Positions 1 to 10,391 of a stretch of DNA of 64,000 bases are shown piece by piece. The DNA lies in NCBI RefSeq assembly GCF_005080685.1, contig NZ_CP039371.1, forward strand, positions 5,208,001-5,272,000. Direction: 5' to 3'. Both the position numbers and the translations under genes were made by a program. The stretch is from Pseudomonas putida (GTDB lineage: Bacteria > Pseudomonadota > Gammaproteobacteria > Pseudomonadales > Pseudomonadaceae). The notes below the pieces were generated by a model. It ran no database searches. It saw only the letters and a list, made by a program, of their open reading frames with translations, and was not told the DNA's origin. Each line of letters begins with the position of its first letter. Within the stretch, counting starts at the first letter, position 1.

Positions 1-308
1 ATATTGAGGGTGAAATCGGGAGCATCGATGCCGATGAACACATCGGGTTTTTCGGCGATGAGCGTCTGGATCAGCGCCTTGCGCCGCTTGAGCAGCTCGC
101 GCAGGCGCCCAAGCACCTCGACCAGCCCCATGACCGCCAGGCGCTCCATGGGGAAGTACGAGCTCAGGCCCTCGGCCTCCATCAGCGGGCCACCGACACC
201 GATGAAACGCACATCGGGATGACGCGCCTTGAGCGCGTGCATCAGGCCAGAACCAAGAATATCGCCGCTGGCCTCACCCGCGACCAAGGCTACACAGAGC
301 TGCGCCAT
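1..308 (-). CDS. lpxB: Lipid-A-disaccharide synthase, N-terminal part (gene runs off the window)
   Basis: The reverse strand reads [19 protein letters not shown] from 308 and stays open to the window edge (about 102 residues). LpxB joins UDP-2,3-diacylglucosamine to lipid X to form the lipid A disaccharide at the inner face of the cytoplasmic membrane. The N-terminal GEASGD segment and the later IGIDAPDF segment are typical of this GT19 family. The ATG lies one base past the lpxA stop, so the two genes are probably translationally coupled. The C-terminal two thirds are outside the window. Confidence 0.95.
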   Translation of the reverse strand, partial: MAQLCVALVAGEASGDILGSGLMHALKARHPDVRFIGVGGPLMEAEGLSSYFPMERLAVMGLVEVLGRLRELLKRRKALIQTLIAEKPDVFIGIDAPDFTLN

Positions 309-309
309 G

Positions 310-1086
310 TCAGCGGGTGATGCCGCGGGCGGAGGTCAGGATCGACTGGCGGAACAACTCGACTTCAGGGTACTGGCCCGCCAGCTCGTCGAGTTCCTTG
401 AGCGCGTCTTCCACGGTCAGGCCCTGGCGATAGACGATCTTGTAGGAACGACGCAGGGCGTGGATCACTTCATCGCTGAAGCCACGGCGGCGCATGCCTT
501 CGAAGTTCATGCTGCGGGCTTCGGCAGGGCTGCCGAACACCGTGACGAACGCCGGCACGTCCTTGCCGATGGCCGTCCCCATGCCGGAAAACGCATGGGC
601 ACCGATATGGCAGTACTGGTGCACGAGGGTGTAGCCGGACAGGATTGCCCAGTCGCCGACGTGGACGTGCCCGGCCAAGGCGGTGTTGTTGACCAGGATG
701 CAATGATTGCCGATCACGCTGTCGTGGCCGATGTGGGCATAGGCCATGATCAGGTTGTGGTCGCCCAAGGTGGTCTCGGCGCGGTCCTGGATGGTGCCAC
801 GGTGAATGGTCACACCTTCGCGGATCACGTTGTGATCACCGATCACCAGGCGGGTCGGCTCACCCTTGTACTTGAGGTCTGGGGTGTCTTCGCCGATCGA
901 CGAGAACTGGTAGATACGGTTGTGCTTGCCGATACGGGTCGGGCCCTTGAGCACTACGTGCGGGCCGATGACCGTACCTTCGCCGATCTCGACGTCGGGA
1001 CCGACGATGGACCAGGGGCCGACTTCGACGCCGTCGGCCAGCTTGGCCGACGGATCGATGATCGCCCGAGGGTCGATCGAACTCAT
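310..1086 (-). CDS. lpxA: UDP-N-acetylglucosamine O-acyltransferase
   Basis: 258 residues, the usual LpxA length. LpxA catalyses the first step of lipid A synthesis, moving a 3-hydroxyacyl chain from ACP to UDP-GlcNAc in the cytoplasm. The N-terminal two thirds are hexapeptide repeats of a left-handed beta helix ([20 protein letters not shown] and similar). The AHIGHD segment contains H121, matching the catalytic histidine of the family. The C-terminus is helical. The start overlaps the fabZ stop by 4 nt (ATGA), and lpxB follows after 1 nt, giving the standard fabZ-lpxA-lpxB order. Confidence 0.98.
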   Translation of the reverse strand: MSSIDPRAIIDPSAKLADGVEVGPWSIVGPDVEIGEGTVIGPHVVLKGPTRIGKHNRIYQFSSIGEDTPDLKYKGEPTRLVIGDHNVIREGVTIHRGTIQDRAETTLGDHNLIMAYAHIGHDSVIGNHCILVNNTALAGHVHVGDWAILSGYTLVHQYCHIGAHAFSGMGTAIGKDVPAFVTVFGSPAEARSMNFEGMRRRGFSDEVIHALRRSYKIVYRQGLTVEDALKELDELAGQYPEVELFRQSILTSARGITR

Positions 1087-1523
1087 AGGGAGCGTTCCGC
1101 GCAGGTGATCTCAGCCGAGCAGACTGGCTTGCCGTCGACCAGCGCACGGCACTCGAACTTCCAGATCATGCTCTTGCGGCTGAGGAACTTGGCCTCGAGC
1201 ACCAGCTGGTCACCCGGCAGCACTGGCTGGCGGAAACGCAGCTTGTCGGACCCGACGAAGTAATACAGCGTGCCATCTGCCGGCTTGGCATCGAGCATCT
1301 TGAAACCGAGGATGCCGGCCGCCTGGGCCATGGCCTCGATGATCAGAACGCCCGGCATGATCGGATGCGCCGGGAAATGGCCATTGAAGAACGGCTCGTT
1401 GATGCTGACATTCTTGTAGGCACGAATGCTCTGGGCCTCGAAGTCCAGATCCGTCACGCGATCTACCAGCAGGAACGGGTAGCGGTGAGGCAGGTATTCG
1501 CGAATCTCGTTGATGTCCATCAT
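1083..1523 (-). CDS. fabZ: 3-hydroxyacyl-ACP dehydratase FabZ
   Basis: FabZ dehydrates 3-hydroxyacyl-ACP in type II fatty acid synthesis and competes with LpxA/LpxD for 3-hydroxyacyl-ACP, which fits its place between them. I take the start at 1523 ([17 protein letters not shown]), giving 146 residues, the usual length; a longer frame upstream to 1586 adds 21 unconserved residues. The hot-dog fold signature is visible: H49 in [12 protein letters not shown] and E63 in IIEAMAQ are the catalytic pair. No strong Shine-Dalgarno precedes the start, so coupling to lpxD is possible. Confidence 0.97.
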   Translation of the reverse strand: MMDINEIREYLPHRYPFLLVDRVTDLDFEAQSIRAYKNVSINEPFFNGHFPAHPIMPGVLIIEAMAQAAGILGFKMLDAKPADGTLYYFVGSDKLRFRQPVLPGDQLVLEAKFLSRKSMIWKFECRALVDGKPVCSAEITCAERSL

Positions 1524-1636
1524 TTCGGGGGGAAGCCTGTAATAAGAATAGGGAGCGCAGGGGCTGACCGCACGCTCCTTTTGCAATCCAAAGAGGAGCC
1601 AGCTAGCGACTGTTCACTCTTGCTCAGGAAATGGTA

Positions 1637-2692
1637 TCAGCCTTCTGATGCCGGCTGGCCACCTGAGGTCACGGTATCGACGCGTTTTTCCAGCTGCTGC
1701 AGGCGCTTGGCCATGTCATCCAGCTGGCGAATACGCGCGGCGCTCTTGCGCCAATCAGCCAGAGGCTGCATGGCAGTCCCGGAAGAATAAGAGCCCGGTT
1801 CGGTGATCGAACGGGTCACCATGGTCATTCCGGAAACGAATACGTTATCGCAGATATCGATATGCCCCACCAGGCCAACGCCGCCGGCGAGCATGCAGTG
1901 CTTGCCGATGCGCGCACTGCCGGAGATCCCGACACAGGCTGCCATGGCGGTGTGGTCGCCGATTTGCACGTTGTGCGCGATCTGTATCTGGTTGTCGAGT
2001 TTGACGCCATCACCAATACGGGTGTCGGACAGGGCACCGCGGTCCACGGCGGTGTTGACGCCGATCTCCACGTCGTCGCCAATGGTCACACCACCGATCT
2101 GGGCGATCTTCTGCCACACGCCCTTCTCGTTGGCGAAGCCGAAGCCCTCGCCGCCGATCACCGCGCCGGATTGGATCACCACGCGCTTGCCGATGGTCAC
2201 GTCGTGGTACAGCGTAACCCGCGGTGCCAGCCAGCCACCTTCGCCGATCACGCTGCGGGCGCCGACCACGCAGTGGGCGCCGAGGGTGACATGGGCTCCG
2301 ATACGTGCACCGCTTTCGACCACCACGAATGGCCCGACGCAGGCACTGGCATCGACCTGGGCGTCTTCCGCTACCACGGCGCTGGGATGAATACCCGCCA
2401 CAGCCTTGGGCTTGGGATCGAACAGGTGCGAAATGCGCGCATATGCCAGGTACGGATCGGCAACGATCAGGGCATTGCCGGCAAAGCCTTCGGCATCCGC
2501 CGCCTTCAACAGCACCGCCGCGGCCTGGCTGTCATCCAGGTACTTGCGGTACTGCGGGTTGGCGAGGAAGCTCAATTGACCGGGGCCGGCCTCCTGCAAG
2601 GTAGCCAGCCCGGTAATCTGCACGGCCTCGGCGCCCTTGAGGGTGGCGCCGAGAGCCTCGGCCAACTGGCCGAGTGTCATGGTCACGGTCAT
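1637..2692 (-). CDS. lpxD: UDP-3-O-acylglucosamine N-acyltransferase
   Basis: 351 residues. LpxD adds the second 3-hydroxyacyl chain (N-linked at position 2) during lipid A synthesis. The order is a uridine-binding N-domain (about residues 1-100), a long run of hexapeptide repeats, then a C-terminal helix ([20 protein letters not shown]) that binds ACP. The catalytic histidine lies in the [10 protein letters not shown] segment. The gene starts 1 nt after the skp stop and is followed by a 113-nt gap before fabZ. Confidence 0.98.
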   Translation of the reverse strand: MTVTMTLGQLAEALGATLKGAEAVQITGLATLQEAGPGQLSFLANPQYRKYLDDSQAAAVLLKAADAEGFAGNALIVADPYLAYARISHLFDPKPKAVAGIHPSAVVAEDAQVDASACVGPFVVVESGARIGAHVTLGAHCVVGARSVIGEGGWLAPRVTLYHDVTIGKRVVIQSGAVIGGEGFGFANEKGVWQKIAQIGGVTIGDDVEIGVNTAVDRGALSDTRIGDGVKLDNQIQIAHNVQIGDHTAMAACVGISGSARIGKHCMLAGGVGLVGHIDICDNVFVSGMTMVTRSITEPGSYSSGTAMQPLADWRKSAARIRQLDDMAKRLQQLEKRVDTVTSGGQPASEG

Positions 2693-2693
2693 A

Positions 2694-3197
2694 TCAACGC
2701 GCTTGGTTCATGCGCTCGATGACTTGGCGGGTGATGTCGTACTGAGGTTTGACATCGATGACCGCACCGCGCTCGAGGACCAGGTCGTAGCCGCCTTTCT
2801 TGATCACTTCCTCGACAGCGCCGTCCAGCTTTGGCTTGAGCTGCTTGAGCATGTCACGGTCGGCCACGGCCTTGGCTTCGTTCAGTTCCTTGGACTGGAA
2901 CTGGAAGTCGCGGGCCTTCTGCTTGAATTCGAGCTCCAGGCGCTCACGCTCCTGCTGCTGCATCTTGTCGCCGCCCTTGATCAGGCGGTCCTGGATGCCT
3001 TTGGCGCTGCTTTCCAGGGTCTTGAGCTTGGTCAGCTGCGGGCCAAACTTCTTCTCGGCATCGACCGCGTACTTCTTGGCCGCGTCCGATTCGAGCAGAG
3101 CCATCTGATAGTTCAGCACGGCAACCTTCATTTCAGCGAAAGCCGGGGTGGCGACCAGCGCCGCGGCCACGAAGGCCAGTTTGGTCAACTTACGCAC
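2694..3197 (-). CDS. skp: Periplasmic OMP chaperone Skp/OmpH
   Basis: Skp binds unfolded outer-membrane proteins in the periplasm and hands them to BamA, encoded just upstream. I choose the GTG at 3197 because AGGAG lies about 8 nt before it and translation then opens with a proper signal peptide ([21 protein letters not shown]); a longer frame to 3230 lacks this. The mature part (about 146 residues) is rich in Lys, Glu and Gln, as expected for the long coiled-coil arms of the Skp trimer. Confidence 0.93.
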   Translation of the reverse strand: MRKLTKLAFVAAALVATPAFAEMKVAVLNYQMALLESDAAKKYAVDAEKKFGPQLTKLKTLESSAKGIQDRLIKGGDKMQQQERERLELEFKQKARDFQFQSKELNEAKAVADRDMLKQLKPKLDGAVEEVIKKGGYDLVLERGAVIDVKPQYDITRQVIERMNQAR

Positions 3198-3239
3198 GAT
3201 GCACTCCTGGATAAACCGTTGTTTGAGCAAGGGCCGACC

Positions 3240-5588
3240 TTAGAAGGTCTGGCCCAGAGAGAATTGGAACACCTGGGTATCGGCGTCGTCCGGCTTCTTG
3301 ATCGGCATCGCCAGGCTGAAGCTCAGCGGGCCGAGTGCGGTGATCCAGGTGACGCCGAGGCCCACAGAGCTGGCCATGTCCGAGAAACCGACCTTCGCGC
3401 AGTCCGGCTTGCTACCGCAGTTGGTGTCGAAGACGTTACCCACATCCCAGAACACGGAAGTACGCAGCGAGCGCTGGTCCTTGACGAACGGCAGTGGGAA
3501 CAACAGTTCTACGCCGCCCTGCACCAGCACGTTGCCACCGAACGGCAGCGGGTCTTGGTCCGGGTCACGGACGGTACCATCGTTCTTGCCGGTACTTGGC
3601 GTACTGCGTGGGCCCAGGCTGCTGTCCTTGAAGCCACGTACCGAATTGAAACCACCCGCGTAGTAGTTCTCGTAGAACGGCAGGCCGGAGGTACCGCCAA
3701 AGCCATCACCATAGCCCAGCTCGGTGTGCAGGCGCAGGGTGTAGTCGTTGTTGATCGGCTGGAACAACTGGCCACGGTAGTCGAGCTTGTAGAACGACAG
3801 GTCGCTGCCCGGAATGGTCGATTCCAGGGTCAGGCTCTGGGAGTGACCACGGGTCGCCAGCACGCCTTTGTTCAAGGTCGACTCGGACCAGCCGATCGAG
3901 GCCTTGAAGTTGAGGAAGTTGTCACCCTCTTCTTCCAGGAAGTCGAAGATCTCGTCGACGGTGTACTTACCGGTCTTGATCTTGTCCTGCTGCACGCTCA
4001 GGCCGTAGGTCAGGCGCGAGGTTTCGCTGATCGGGTAGCCCAGGCTGACGCCGGCACCCAGGCTGTCCACCGCATAGCTGGCCACGTCGACGTCGAGGTC
4101 GTCGTAGTCGGTGCTGCGGTAGAACGCGTTGTAACCCAGGCTCACGCCATCGGCGGTGAAGTAGGGATCGACGAAGCCGAAGTTGTAGCGGGTCTGGTAT
4201 TCCGAACGGGTCAGGCCGATGGAGACCTTGTTACCGGTACCGAGGAAGTTGCTCTGGCTGATCGAGCCGCCGAGGATCAGGCCGGCGCTCTGGGCGAAGC
4301 CGACGCTGGCGGTGATCGAACCGGACGCCTGCTCCTCGACGCTGTAGTTGACGTCGACCTGGTCGTCGGTGCCAGGCACCGGCGGAGTCTCGACGTTGAC
4401 CTCCTTGAAGAAGCCCAGGCGCTCGAGACGGGTCTTGGACTGGTCGATCAGGTAGGTCGAAGCCCAGCCGCCTTCCATCTGGCGCATCTCGCGACGCAGC
4501 ACTTCGTCTTCGGTCTTGGTGTTGCCGCGATAGTTGATGCGGTTGACGTAGGCACGCTTGCCCGGATCGACCACGAACGTGATATCGACGGTGTGGTCTT
4601 CGTCGTTGGCCTGCGGCACGCCGTTGACGTTGGCGAAGGTGTAGCCTTCGTTACCCAGGCGACGGGTGATCAGGTCGGAGGACGAGGTCATCACCTTGCG
4701 CGAGAATACCTGGCCCGGCTGCACCAGCAGCAGCGACTTGACCTGGTCTTCCGGCACCTTGAGGTCACCGGACAGCTTGACGTCGCGGACGGTGTACTTC
4801 TCGCCTTCGTTGATGTTGACGGTGATGTAGACGTGCTTCTTGTCCGGGGTGATCGACACCTGGGTGGAAGCGATGTCCATGTTGATGTAGCCGCGGTCCA
4901 GGTAGTAGGAACGCAGGCGCTCCAAGTCACCGGAGAGCTTTTCGCGGGCGTATTTGTCGTCGTTCTTGAAGAACGACAGCCAGTTGGTGGTGTGAAGCTC
5001 GAACAGCTGCCCCAGGGTATCGTCGTCGAACACGTTGTTGCCGACGATGTTGATGTGCTGGATGGCGGCCACGGTGCCTTCGTTGATCTTGATCTTCAAC
5101 GCGACACGGTTGCGCGGCTGCGGCACCACCTCGGCGTCGACCTCGGCCGAGTAGCGACCCTGGGCCACGTACTGGCGCTGCAGTTCGTTACGCACGCCTT
5201 CGAGGGTGGCACGCTGGAAGATCTCGCCTTCGGCCAGGCCCGACTGTTTCAGGCCTTTCATCAGGTCTTCGGTGCTGATCGCCTTGTTGCCTTCGATCTC
5301 GATACTCGACACCGAGGGGCGCTCGACCACGTTGATGATCAGGACGTTGCCGTCGCGGTCCAGCTGGATGTCCTGGAAGAACCCGGTCTTGAACAACGAA
5401 CGGGTCGATTCCACCAGGCGCCGATCATCGGCCTGGTCGCCCACGTTCAGGGGCAAGGCGCCAAAGACGCTGCCGGCGGACACCCGCTGCAGGCCGTTGA
5501 CTCGGATATCGGAGATGGTGAAGGACTCGGCGTGAACTTCAGCGATCATCAGTGCGGACATGACCGCAGTTAGCAGCAGACGTTTCAT
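3240..5588 (-). CDS. bamA: Outer membrane protein assembly factor BamA
   Basis: 782 residues. BamA is the central beta-barrel subunit of the Bam complex, which folds proteins into the outer membrane. A signal peptide (about residues 1-20, ending VHA) precedes five POTRA repeats to about residue 420, then a 16-strand barrel. The protein ends in phenylalanine (SLGQTF), the usual C-terminal outer-membrane targeting signal. The RGF segment of barrel loop 6 is visible as SVRGFKDSSLGPR. It lies between rseP and skp. A hairpin at 5619-5644 separates it from rseP. Confidence 0.98.
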   Translation of the reverse strand: MKRLLLTAVMSALMIAEVHAESFTISDIRVNGLQRVSAGSVFGALPLNVGDQADDRRLVESTRSLFKTGFFQDIQLDRDGNVLIINVVERPSVSSIEIEGNKAISTEDLMKGLKQSGLAEGEIFQRATLEGVRNELQRQYVAQGRYSAEVDAEVVPQPRNRVALKIKINEGTVAAIQHINIVGNNVFDDDTLGQLFELHTTNWLSFFKNDDKYAREKLSGDLERLRSYYLDRGYINMDIASTQVSITPDKKHVYITVNINEGEKYTVRDVKLSGDLKVPEDQVKSLLLVQPGQVFSRKVMTSSSDLITRRLGNEGYTFANVNGVPQANDEDHTVDITFVVDPGKRAYVNRINYRGNTKTEDEVLRREMRQMEGGWASTYLIDQSKTRLERLGFFKEVNVETPPVPGTDDQVDVNYSVEEQASGSITASVGFAQSAGLILGGSISQSNFLGTGNKVSIGLTRSEYQTRYNFGFVDPYFTADGVSLGYNAFYRSTDYDDLDVDVASYAVDSLGAGVSLGYPISETSRLTYGLSVQQDKIKTGKYTVDEIFDFLEEEGDNFLNFKASIGWSESTLNKGVLATRGHSQSLTLESTIPGSDLSFYKLDYRGQLFQPINNDYTLRLHTELGYGDGFGGTSGLPFYENYYAGGFNSVRGFKDSSLGPRSTPSTGKNDGTVRDPDQDPLPFGGNVLVQGGVELLFPLPFVKDQRSLRTSVFWDVGNVFDTNCGSKPDCAKVGFSDMASSVGLGVTWITALGPLSFSLAMPIKKPDDADTQVFQFSLGQTF

Positions 5589-5618
5589 GAAGTCCTTTTA
5601 TTCCAACTGGCAATAAAC

Positions 5619-5644
5619 AACCTGCCGCGAAAAGGCGGCAGGTT
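5619..5644 (-). terminator. Hairpin between rseP and bamA
   Basis: A perfect 10-bp stem (5619-5628 with 5635-5644) and a 6-nt loop lie in the 74-nt rseP-bamA gap. Read on the minus strand it ends in GGTTGTTTATT, a modest U-rich tail. It could be a partial terminator or attenuator that lowers or uncouples bamA expression from the upstream genes, or an mRNA-stability element. Confidence 0.5.
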
Positions 5645-5662
5645 CGCAATTGAGCGAAGCTT

Positions 5663-7015
5663 TTATAGTCGACCCAGATCGTTGATCAGGGCGAGCAACA
5701 TCACCCCTACGACCAAACTGATACCGATCTGGACCCCCCAACCTTGCACCCGATCCGACAGCGGACGACCGCGCGCCCACTCGACCAGGTAAAACAGCAA
5801 ATGCCCCCCATCCAGTACGGGGATGGGCAGCAGGTTAAGAACCCCCAGGCTTATGCTCAGGTAGGCCAGGAAATTCAAGAAATCCCCCACGCCGGACTGG
5901 GCTGAAGCGCCCGCCACTTTAGCAATGGTTATCGGTCCGCTCAAGTTTTTTACCGAGAGCTCCCCGAACAGCATTTTCTTCAGCGACTCGAGGGTGAGCA
6001 CACTCATGTTCCAGGTCCGCGACAGGCCTTCGCCCACCGCATCCACCGGGCCATAGCTGACCTCGCGGAGCATGTCGGCCGGCCATTGCGCGGCCTTGAC
6101 GCCTGCGCCCAGGTAGCCGCCGGAGCCTTTGCCCTCGCCGTGACGGGCCAGGGTCACCGGCACCTCGAGCTGTGCACCGTCGCGTTCGACACGCAAAGTC
6201 ACTTTTGTTTCCGGACGAGCGCGCACCGCGTCCACCAACTGCTGCCAGTCGCTCATTGCCACGCCATCGAGGGCCAGCAGCTTGTCGCCGGTTTTCAGGC
6301 CGGCAGCGGCAGCGGGACTCTTCGGGGCGATCTCGGCGAGCACCGGGGCAATCGCCGGGCGCCAAGGACGCAGGCCCAGGGACTGGATGGGATCCGGCTC
6401 GTCGGCGCCCTTGAGCCAGGCGTCGAGCTTGATCTGCAGGCGATGCTCGGCGCTCACGCCATCATCACGCACGCCCACCTGCAAGGTACCGCTCTCGCCC
6501 AGGCGGCGAACCAACTGCAAATTGACCGCCGACCAACCGCTGGTCGGTTCGCCGTCGATGGAGACGATTTCCTGGCCAGCCATCAGGCCTGCCGACGCGG
6601 CCAGGCTCCCAGGCTCGACCGCGCCGATCACCGGGCGAATCTGCTGGGTGCCGAGCATGGCCAGGATCCAGAAGAACAGGATTGCCAGGAGGAAGTTGGC
6701 GATCGGTCCCGCCGCGACGATGGCAATACGCTGGCGCACCGACTTGCGATTGAACGACTGCTCGATCAACGCTGGTGGCACCTCGCCCTCACGCTCGTCG
6801 AGCATCTTCACGTAGCCACCGAGCGGAATCGCCGCCACCACGAACTCGGTGCCGTGCTTGTCATGCCAGCGCAACAGCGGTGTGCCGAAGCCGACCGAGA
6901 AGCGCAGCACCTTGACGCCACAACGACGCGCCACCCAGAAGTGACCGAATTCGTGGAAGGTGACCAGAACACCCAAGGCCACCAGTGTGCCGATAATCAT
7001 GTAGAGCGCAGTCAT
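5663..7015 (-). CDS. rseP: Site-2 metalloprotease RseP
   Basis: 450 residues. RseP cleaves the membrane-bound anti-sigma factor after DegS-type cleavage, releasing the envelope-stress sigma factor (AlgU/RpoE), and also clears signal-peptide remnants. The zinc motif HEFGH is at residues 21-25 in the first membrane helix. Two periplasmic PDZ domains occupy about residues 110-310. The second active-site motif is in PIPVLDGGHLLF near the C-terminus. Its place directly before bamA-skp fits a role in monitoring outer-membrane assembly. Confidence 0.97.
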   Translation of the reverse strand: MTALYMIIGTLVALGVLVTFHEFGHFWVARRCGVKVLRFSVGFGTPLLRWHDKHGTEFVVAAIPLGGYVKMLDEREGEVPPALIEQSFNRKSVRQRIAIVAAGPIANFLLAILFFWILAMLGTQQIRPVIGAVEPGSLAASAGLMAGQEIVSIDGEPTSGWSAVNLQLVRRLGESGTLQVGVRDDGVSAEHRLQIKLDAWLKGADEPDPIQSLGLRPWRPAIAPVLAEIAPKSPAAAAGLKTGDKLLALDGVAMSDWQQLVDAVRARPETKVTLRVERDGAQLEVPVTLARHGEGKGSGGYLGAGVKAAQWPADMLREVSYGPVDAVGEGLSRTWNMSVLTLESLKKMLFGELSVKNLSGPITIAKVAGASAQSGVGDFLNFLAYLSISLGVLNLLPIPVLDGGHLLFYLVEWARGRPLSDRVQGWGVQIGISLVVGVMLLALINDLGRL

Positions 7016-7060
7016 GTCTATCTCCGAATGACGTTCAGCGGAACCTGGAGGCCGGCGGCA

Positions 7061-8251
7061 TCAGTGGCCGTGGCGCCTCAGCCATTCCCGGGACAGCTCC
7101 CGGGCGCGCTGGTCGGCGGCGAACACCGCGTCCAGCGAAGGCAGTGCCACCACCGGTTCCTGGTCGAGCACCTGTTCGATCATACCCGCGATCTGCGGGA
7201 AGCGGATACGCCGCTGGAGAAACGCCTCCACGGCAACTTCGTTGGCCGCATTGAGCACGGCCGGGGCGCTGTCGCCCGCCTCGGCAGCCTGCCGCGCCAG
7301 GCGCAGGCAAGGGAAGCGCTGTTCGTCGGGGGCCTGGAAATCCAGACGGGCGATGGCGAACAGGTCCAGCGGGGCGACCCCCGAATCGATGCGCTCAGGC
7401 CACGCCAGGGCATTGGCGATAGGGGTGCGCATGTCCGGGTTGCCCAACTGGGCCAGCACCGAACCATCGACGTAGTCGACCAGCGAGTGAATCACGCTTT
7501 GCGGATGCACCACGACCTCCACCTTGGCAGGTGCAGCATCGAACAACCAACAAGCCTCGATCAGCTCCAGGCCTTTGTTCATCATGCTGGCCGAGTCCAC
7601 CGAGATCTTGCGACCCATGGACCAATTGGGGTGAGCACAGGCTTGCTCGGGCGTGACATCCATCAGCGCCGCCTGCGGCGTCTCGCGGAACGGCCCGCCC
7701 GATGCGGTCAGCAGGATACGCCGCACACCCACCTGGCTCAGGCCGCGGGCATAGTCGCCGGGCAGGCACTGGAAAATCGCATTGTGCTCGCTGTCGATCG
7801 GCAACAGCACGGCGCCACTGCGCCGCACAGCGTCCATGAACAGCGCGCCGGACATCACCAGGGCTTCCTTGTTGGCCAGCAACACCTTCTTGCCGGCCTC
7901 CACCGCAGCCAGGGTAGGACGCAGCCCAGCAGCACCGACGATGGCGGCCATCACGGCATCTACCTCGGCGGCCGCTGCCACCTGGCACAACCCCGCCTCG
8001 CCCACCAGCACCTCGCTGGCGCAGCCGGCAGCGGCCAGACCTTCACGCAGGCGTGCGGCCTGCTCGGCGGCCGGCACCACGGCATAGGCCGGGCGATGGC
8101 GCAGGCACAGGGCCAGCAACTCGTCGATGCGCGAATAGCCGCTGAGGGCGAACACTTCGTAACGATCAGGGTGCCGGGCGATCACGTCCAGCGTGCTGAG
8201 ACCGATCGAGCCGGTGGCGCCGAGCACGGTGATGCGCTGCACTGCACTCAC
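7061..8251 (-). CDS. dxr: 1-deoxy-D-xylulose 5-phosphate reductoisomerase
   Basis: Dxr converts DXP to 2-C-methylerythritol 4-phosphate with NADPH, the first committed step of the MEP isoprenoid pathway. The NADPH-binding [10 protein letters not shown] motif is at the N-terminus; the metal-site segments [12 protein letters not shown] and [17 protein letters not shown] follow. I prefer the GTG at 8251 (396 residues, starting [14 protein letters not shown]). It overlaps the cdsA stop as GTGA, a typical coupled junction. A longer frame to 8275 runs into cdsA and adds 8 unlikely residues. Confidence 0.95.
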   Translation of the reverse strand: MSAVQRITVLGATGSIGLSTLDVIARHPDRYEVFALSGYSRIDELLALCLRHRPAYAVVPAAEQAARLREGLAAAGCASEVLVGEAGLCQVAAAAEVDAVMAAIVGAAGLRPTLAAVEAGKKVLLANKEALVMSGALFMDAVRRSGAVLLPIDSEHNAIFQCLPGDYARGLSQVGVRRILLTASGGPFRETPQAALMDVTPEQACAHPNWSMGRKISVDSASMMNKGLELIEACWLFDAAPAKVEVVVHPQSVIHSLVDYVDGSVLAQLGNPDMRTPIANALAWPERIDSGVAPLDLFAIARLDFQAPDEQRFPCLRLARQAAEAGDSAPAVLNAANEVAVEAFLQRRIRFPQIAGMIEQVLDQEPVVALPSLDAVFAADQRARELSREWLRRHGH

Positions 8252-9063
8252 ATCACACCCCATTCGGCGGCCCACAACAGCACGGCGAACACCGGGATGG
8301 CCGCGGTCAGGCTGTCGATGCGGTCGAGCACACCACCATGCCCAGGCAACAGGTTGCTGCTGTCCTTGATACCGGAGCGGCGTTTGAACATGCTCTCGGT
8401 GAGGTCACCCACCACCGACGACATGACCACCAGCGCCGCACCCAGCAGGCCCAGCAGGATCTGGCCGAAACCCCAGTCGCGATTCAGACCGACCACCAGG
8501 GTGATCAGCAGGCTCAGCGCCAGGCCGCCATAGACGCCCTCCCAGCTCTTGCCGGGACTGACTTGCGGCGCCAGCTTGCGCTTGCCGAACTTGCGACCCG
8601 AGAAGTATGCGCCGATGTCAGCAGACCATACCAGGACCATGACCGACAGAATCAGCCAGTTGCCCAGCGGCCAATGCTTGAGCAGCACCAAGCCCTGCCA
8701 TGCCGGCAGCAGCACCAGCAAGCCGATCAGCAGGCGACAGGCGGCGCTCGCCCACAGCTCGCTGGTGCGTGGGAAGGTCAGCACCAGCCAAGTCGCCAGC
8801 GCCCACCAGATCACCGACGCCCCCAGCACCCACGGGGCCAGCTCGGGAAGGATATACAGCAGCATCAGCGCCCCGGCGACGACGAGCGCATAGGCGATGC
8901 GCAGCGGCTGGGCCATCAGCCCGGCCAGGCGCGCCCACTCCCAGGCGCCCAGCGTCACCACGAATCCGATGAACAGGGCAAAATCCCCACCGTTGAGCAG
9001 GAAAAACCCACCCACCGCGATCGGCAGCAGGATCAGCGCGGTAATGATGCGTTGTTTAAGCAT
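8248..9063 (-). CDS. cdsA: Phosphatidate cytidylyltransferase
   Basis: CdsA makes CDP-diacylglycerol from phosphatidic acid and CTP in the inner membrane, the branch point for all phospholipids. From the ATG at 9063 ([19 protein letters not shown]) it is 271 residues with about eight hydrophobic segments. The CDS family signature is near the C-terminus: [17 protein letters not shown] followed by [13 protein letters not shown]. The start overlaps the uppS stop by 1 nt (TAATG). The extra 66 residues of the longer open frame lie inside uppS and are not believed. Confidence 0.97.
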   Translation of the reverse strand: MLKQRIITALILLPIAVGGFFLLNGGDFALFIGFVVTLGAWEWARLAGLMAQPLRIAYALVVAGALMLLYILPELAPWVLGASVIWWALATWLVLTFPRTSELWASAACRLLIGLLVLLPAWQGLVLLKHWPLGNWLILSVMVLVWSADIGAYFSGRKFGKRKLAPQVSPGKSWEGVYGGLALSLLITLVVGLNRDWGFGQILLGLLGAALVVMSSVVGDLTESMFKRRSGIKDSSNLLPGHGGVLDRIDSLTAAIPVFAVLLWAAEWGVM

Positions 9064-9818
9064 TAAGCACGAGCTCCAGCCTCGACCTGCTCGCTGGTTT
9101 TCCCAAAGCGGCGCTGGCGCGAAGCGAAATCGGCCAGTGCTTTGCGCATGGCCTCGTGTTTGAAGTCCGGCCAGAAGAGGTCGGAGAAATACAGCTCGGC
9201 ATAGGCTAGCTGCCACAACAGAAAGTTGCTGATGCGGTGCTCGCCGCCGGTACGGATGCACAGGTCCGGCAACGGCAGATCGCCCGTCGCCAGGCAGGTT
9301 TGCAACAACCCCGGCGTGATGTCGTCCGGACGCAGATGCCCAGCCTGAACCTCACGCGCCAGGCGCTGCGCGGCCTGGGCGATATCCCACTGACCACCAT
9401 AGTTGGCGGCGATCTGCAGGATGAAGCGATTGTTGCCTGCGGTCAGCGCTTCGGCTTCGCGCATGGCAGCCTGCAACTCGGGATGGAAACGCGAACGATC
9501 ACCGATGATGCGCAAGCTGATCCTGTTCTCGTTGAGACGCTTGGCCTCGCGGCGCAGGGCCGAGAAGAACAGCTCCATCAGGGCGCCGACCTCATCGGCC
9601 GGGCGCTGCCAGTTTTCACTGGAGAAGGCGAACAGGGTCAGTACCTCGACCCCGGCCTCGGCGCACACCTCGATGACCGCACGCACCGCATCGACGCCGG
9701 CCTTATGCCCGGCAACGCCAGGCAAAAGGCGCTTCTTCGCCCAGCGATTGTTGCCATCCATGATGATCGCGACGTGACGCGGCACCGATGAAGGTGCCGC
9801 CAGCTTGGTCTTTTCCAT
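9063..9818 (-). CDS. uppS: Undecaprenyl diphosphate synthase
   Basis: 251 residues. This cis-prenyltransferase adds eight isoprene units to farnesyl-PP to make the C55 carrier lipid for peptidoglycan and O-antigen. The diagnostic N-terminal segment HVAIIMDGNNRWAKKR contains the catalytic aspartate D21. FAFSSENWQRP and the late RTGGEHRISNFLLWQ segment are also family hallmarks. It lies 15 nt after frr and overlaps cdsA by 1 nt. Confidence 0.97.
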   Translation of the reverse strand: MEKTKLAAPSSVPRHVAIIMDGNNRWAKKRLLPGVAGHKAGVDAVRAVIEVCAEAGVEVLTLFAFSSENWQRPADEVGALMELFFSALRREAKRLNENRISLRIIGDRSRFHPELQAAMREAEALTAGNNRFILQIAANYGGQWDIAQAAQRLAREVQAGHLRPDDITPGLLQTCLATGDLPLPDLCIRTGGEHRISNFLLWQLAYAELYFSDLFWPDFKHEAMRKALADFASRQRRFGKTSEQVEAGARA

Positions 9819-9833
9819 TAAAAAACCTCGGCC

Positions 9834-10391
9834 TTAGACGGCCATAAGGTCCTTTTCCTTGGCTTTGTATGCGGCATCGACCTCAGCAATGAACTTGTCG
9901 GTCAGCTTCTGGATCTCGTCCGCGGCACGACGCTCTTCGTCTTCGCTGATTTCCTTATCCTTGGTCAGCTTCTTCAGGTCACCCAGGGCATCGCGCCGCA
10001 CGTTGCGCACGGCCACCTTGGCGTCTTCGGCAACGCCGCTGGCCTGCTTGGTGTAGCCCTTGCGGGTTTCCTCGGTCAGGGCCGGCATCGGTACGCGGAT
10101 GGTGGTACCGGCGCTGGATGGGTTCAGGCCCAGGTCGGAGGTCAGGATGGCCTTTTCGATGGCCGCGCTGAGGTTCTTGTCGTGAGCGACGATCTTCAGG
10201 GTACGGGCATCTTCGACGGTAATCGCAGCGACCTGGTTCAGCGGCATCTCGCTGCCCCAGGCAGTGACCTTGACGGCATCCAGGATGCTTGGGTGAGCGC
10301 GACCCGTGCGAATTGCCGCCAGGTTGCGAGCCAGGGATTCGAGGGACTTGCCCATGCGCTCCTGGGCGTCTTTCTTGATGTCGTTGATCAT
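9834..10391 (-). CDS. frr: Ribosome recycling factor
   Basis: 185 residues, the standard RRF length. With EF-G it splits post-termination ribosomes. The N-terminal [18 protein letters not shown], the central [19 protein letters not shown] hinge region and the long C-terminal helix ([20 protein letters not shown]) match the family. The start overlaps the pyrH stop by 4 nt (ATGA), the usual pyrH-frr coupling. Confidence 0.98.
   Translation of the reverse strand: MINDIKKDAQERMGKSLESLARNLAAIRTGRAHPSILDAVKVTAWGSEMPLNQVAAITVEDARTLKIVAHDKNLSAAIEKAILTSDLGLNPSSAGTTIRVPMPALTEETRKGYTKQASGVAEDAKVAVRNVRRDALGDLKKLTKDKEISEDEERRAADEIQKLTDKFIAEVDAAYKAKEKDLMAV

Noticed and set aside
2637..5573. A 978-codon open frame on the plus strand
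   Set aside because: It lies antisense to skp and bamA and is a by-product of high GC at third codon positions. Its translation is low-complexity (Val/Asp/Leu/Gly/His-rich) with no recognisable domain. bamA on the other strand is unmistakable.
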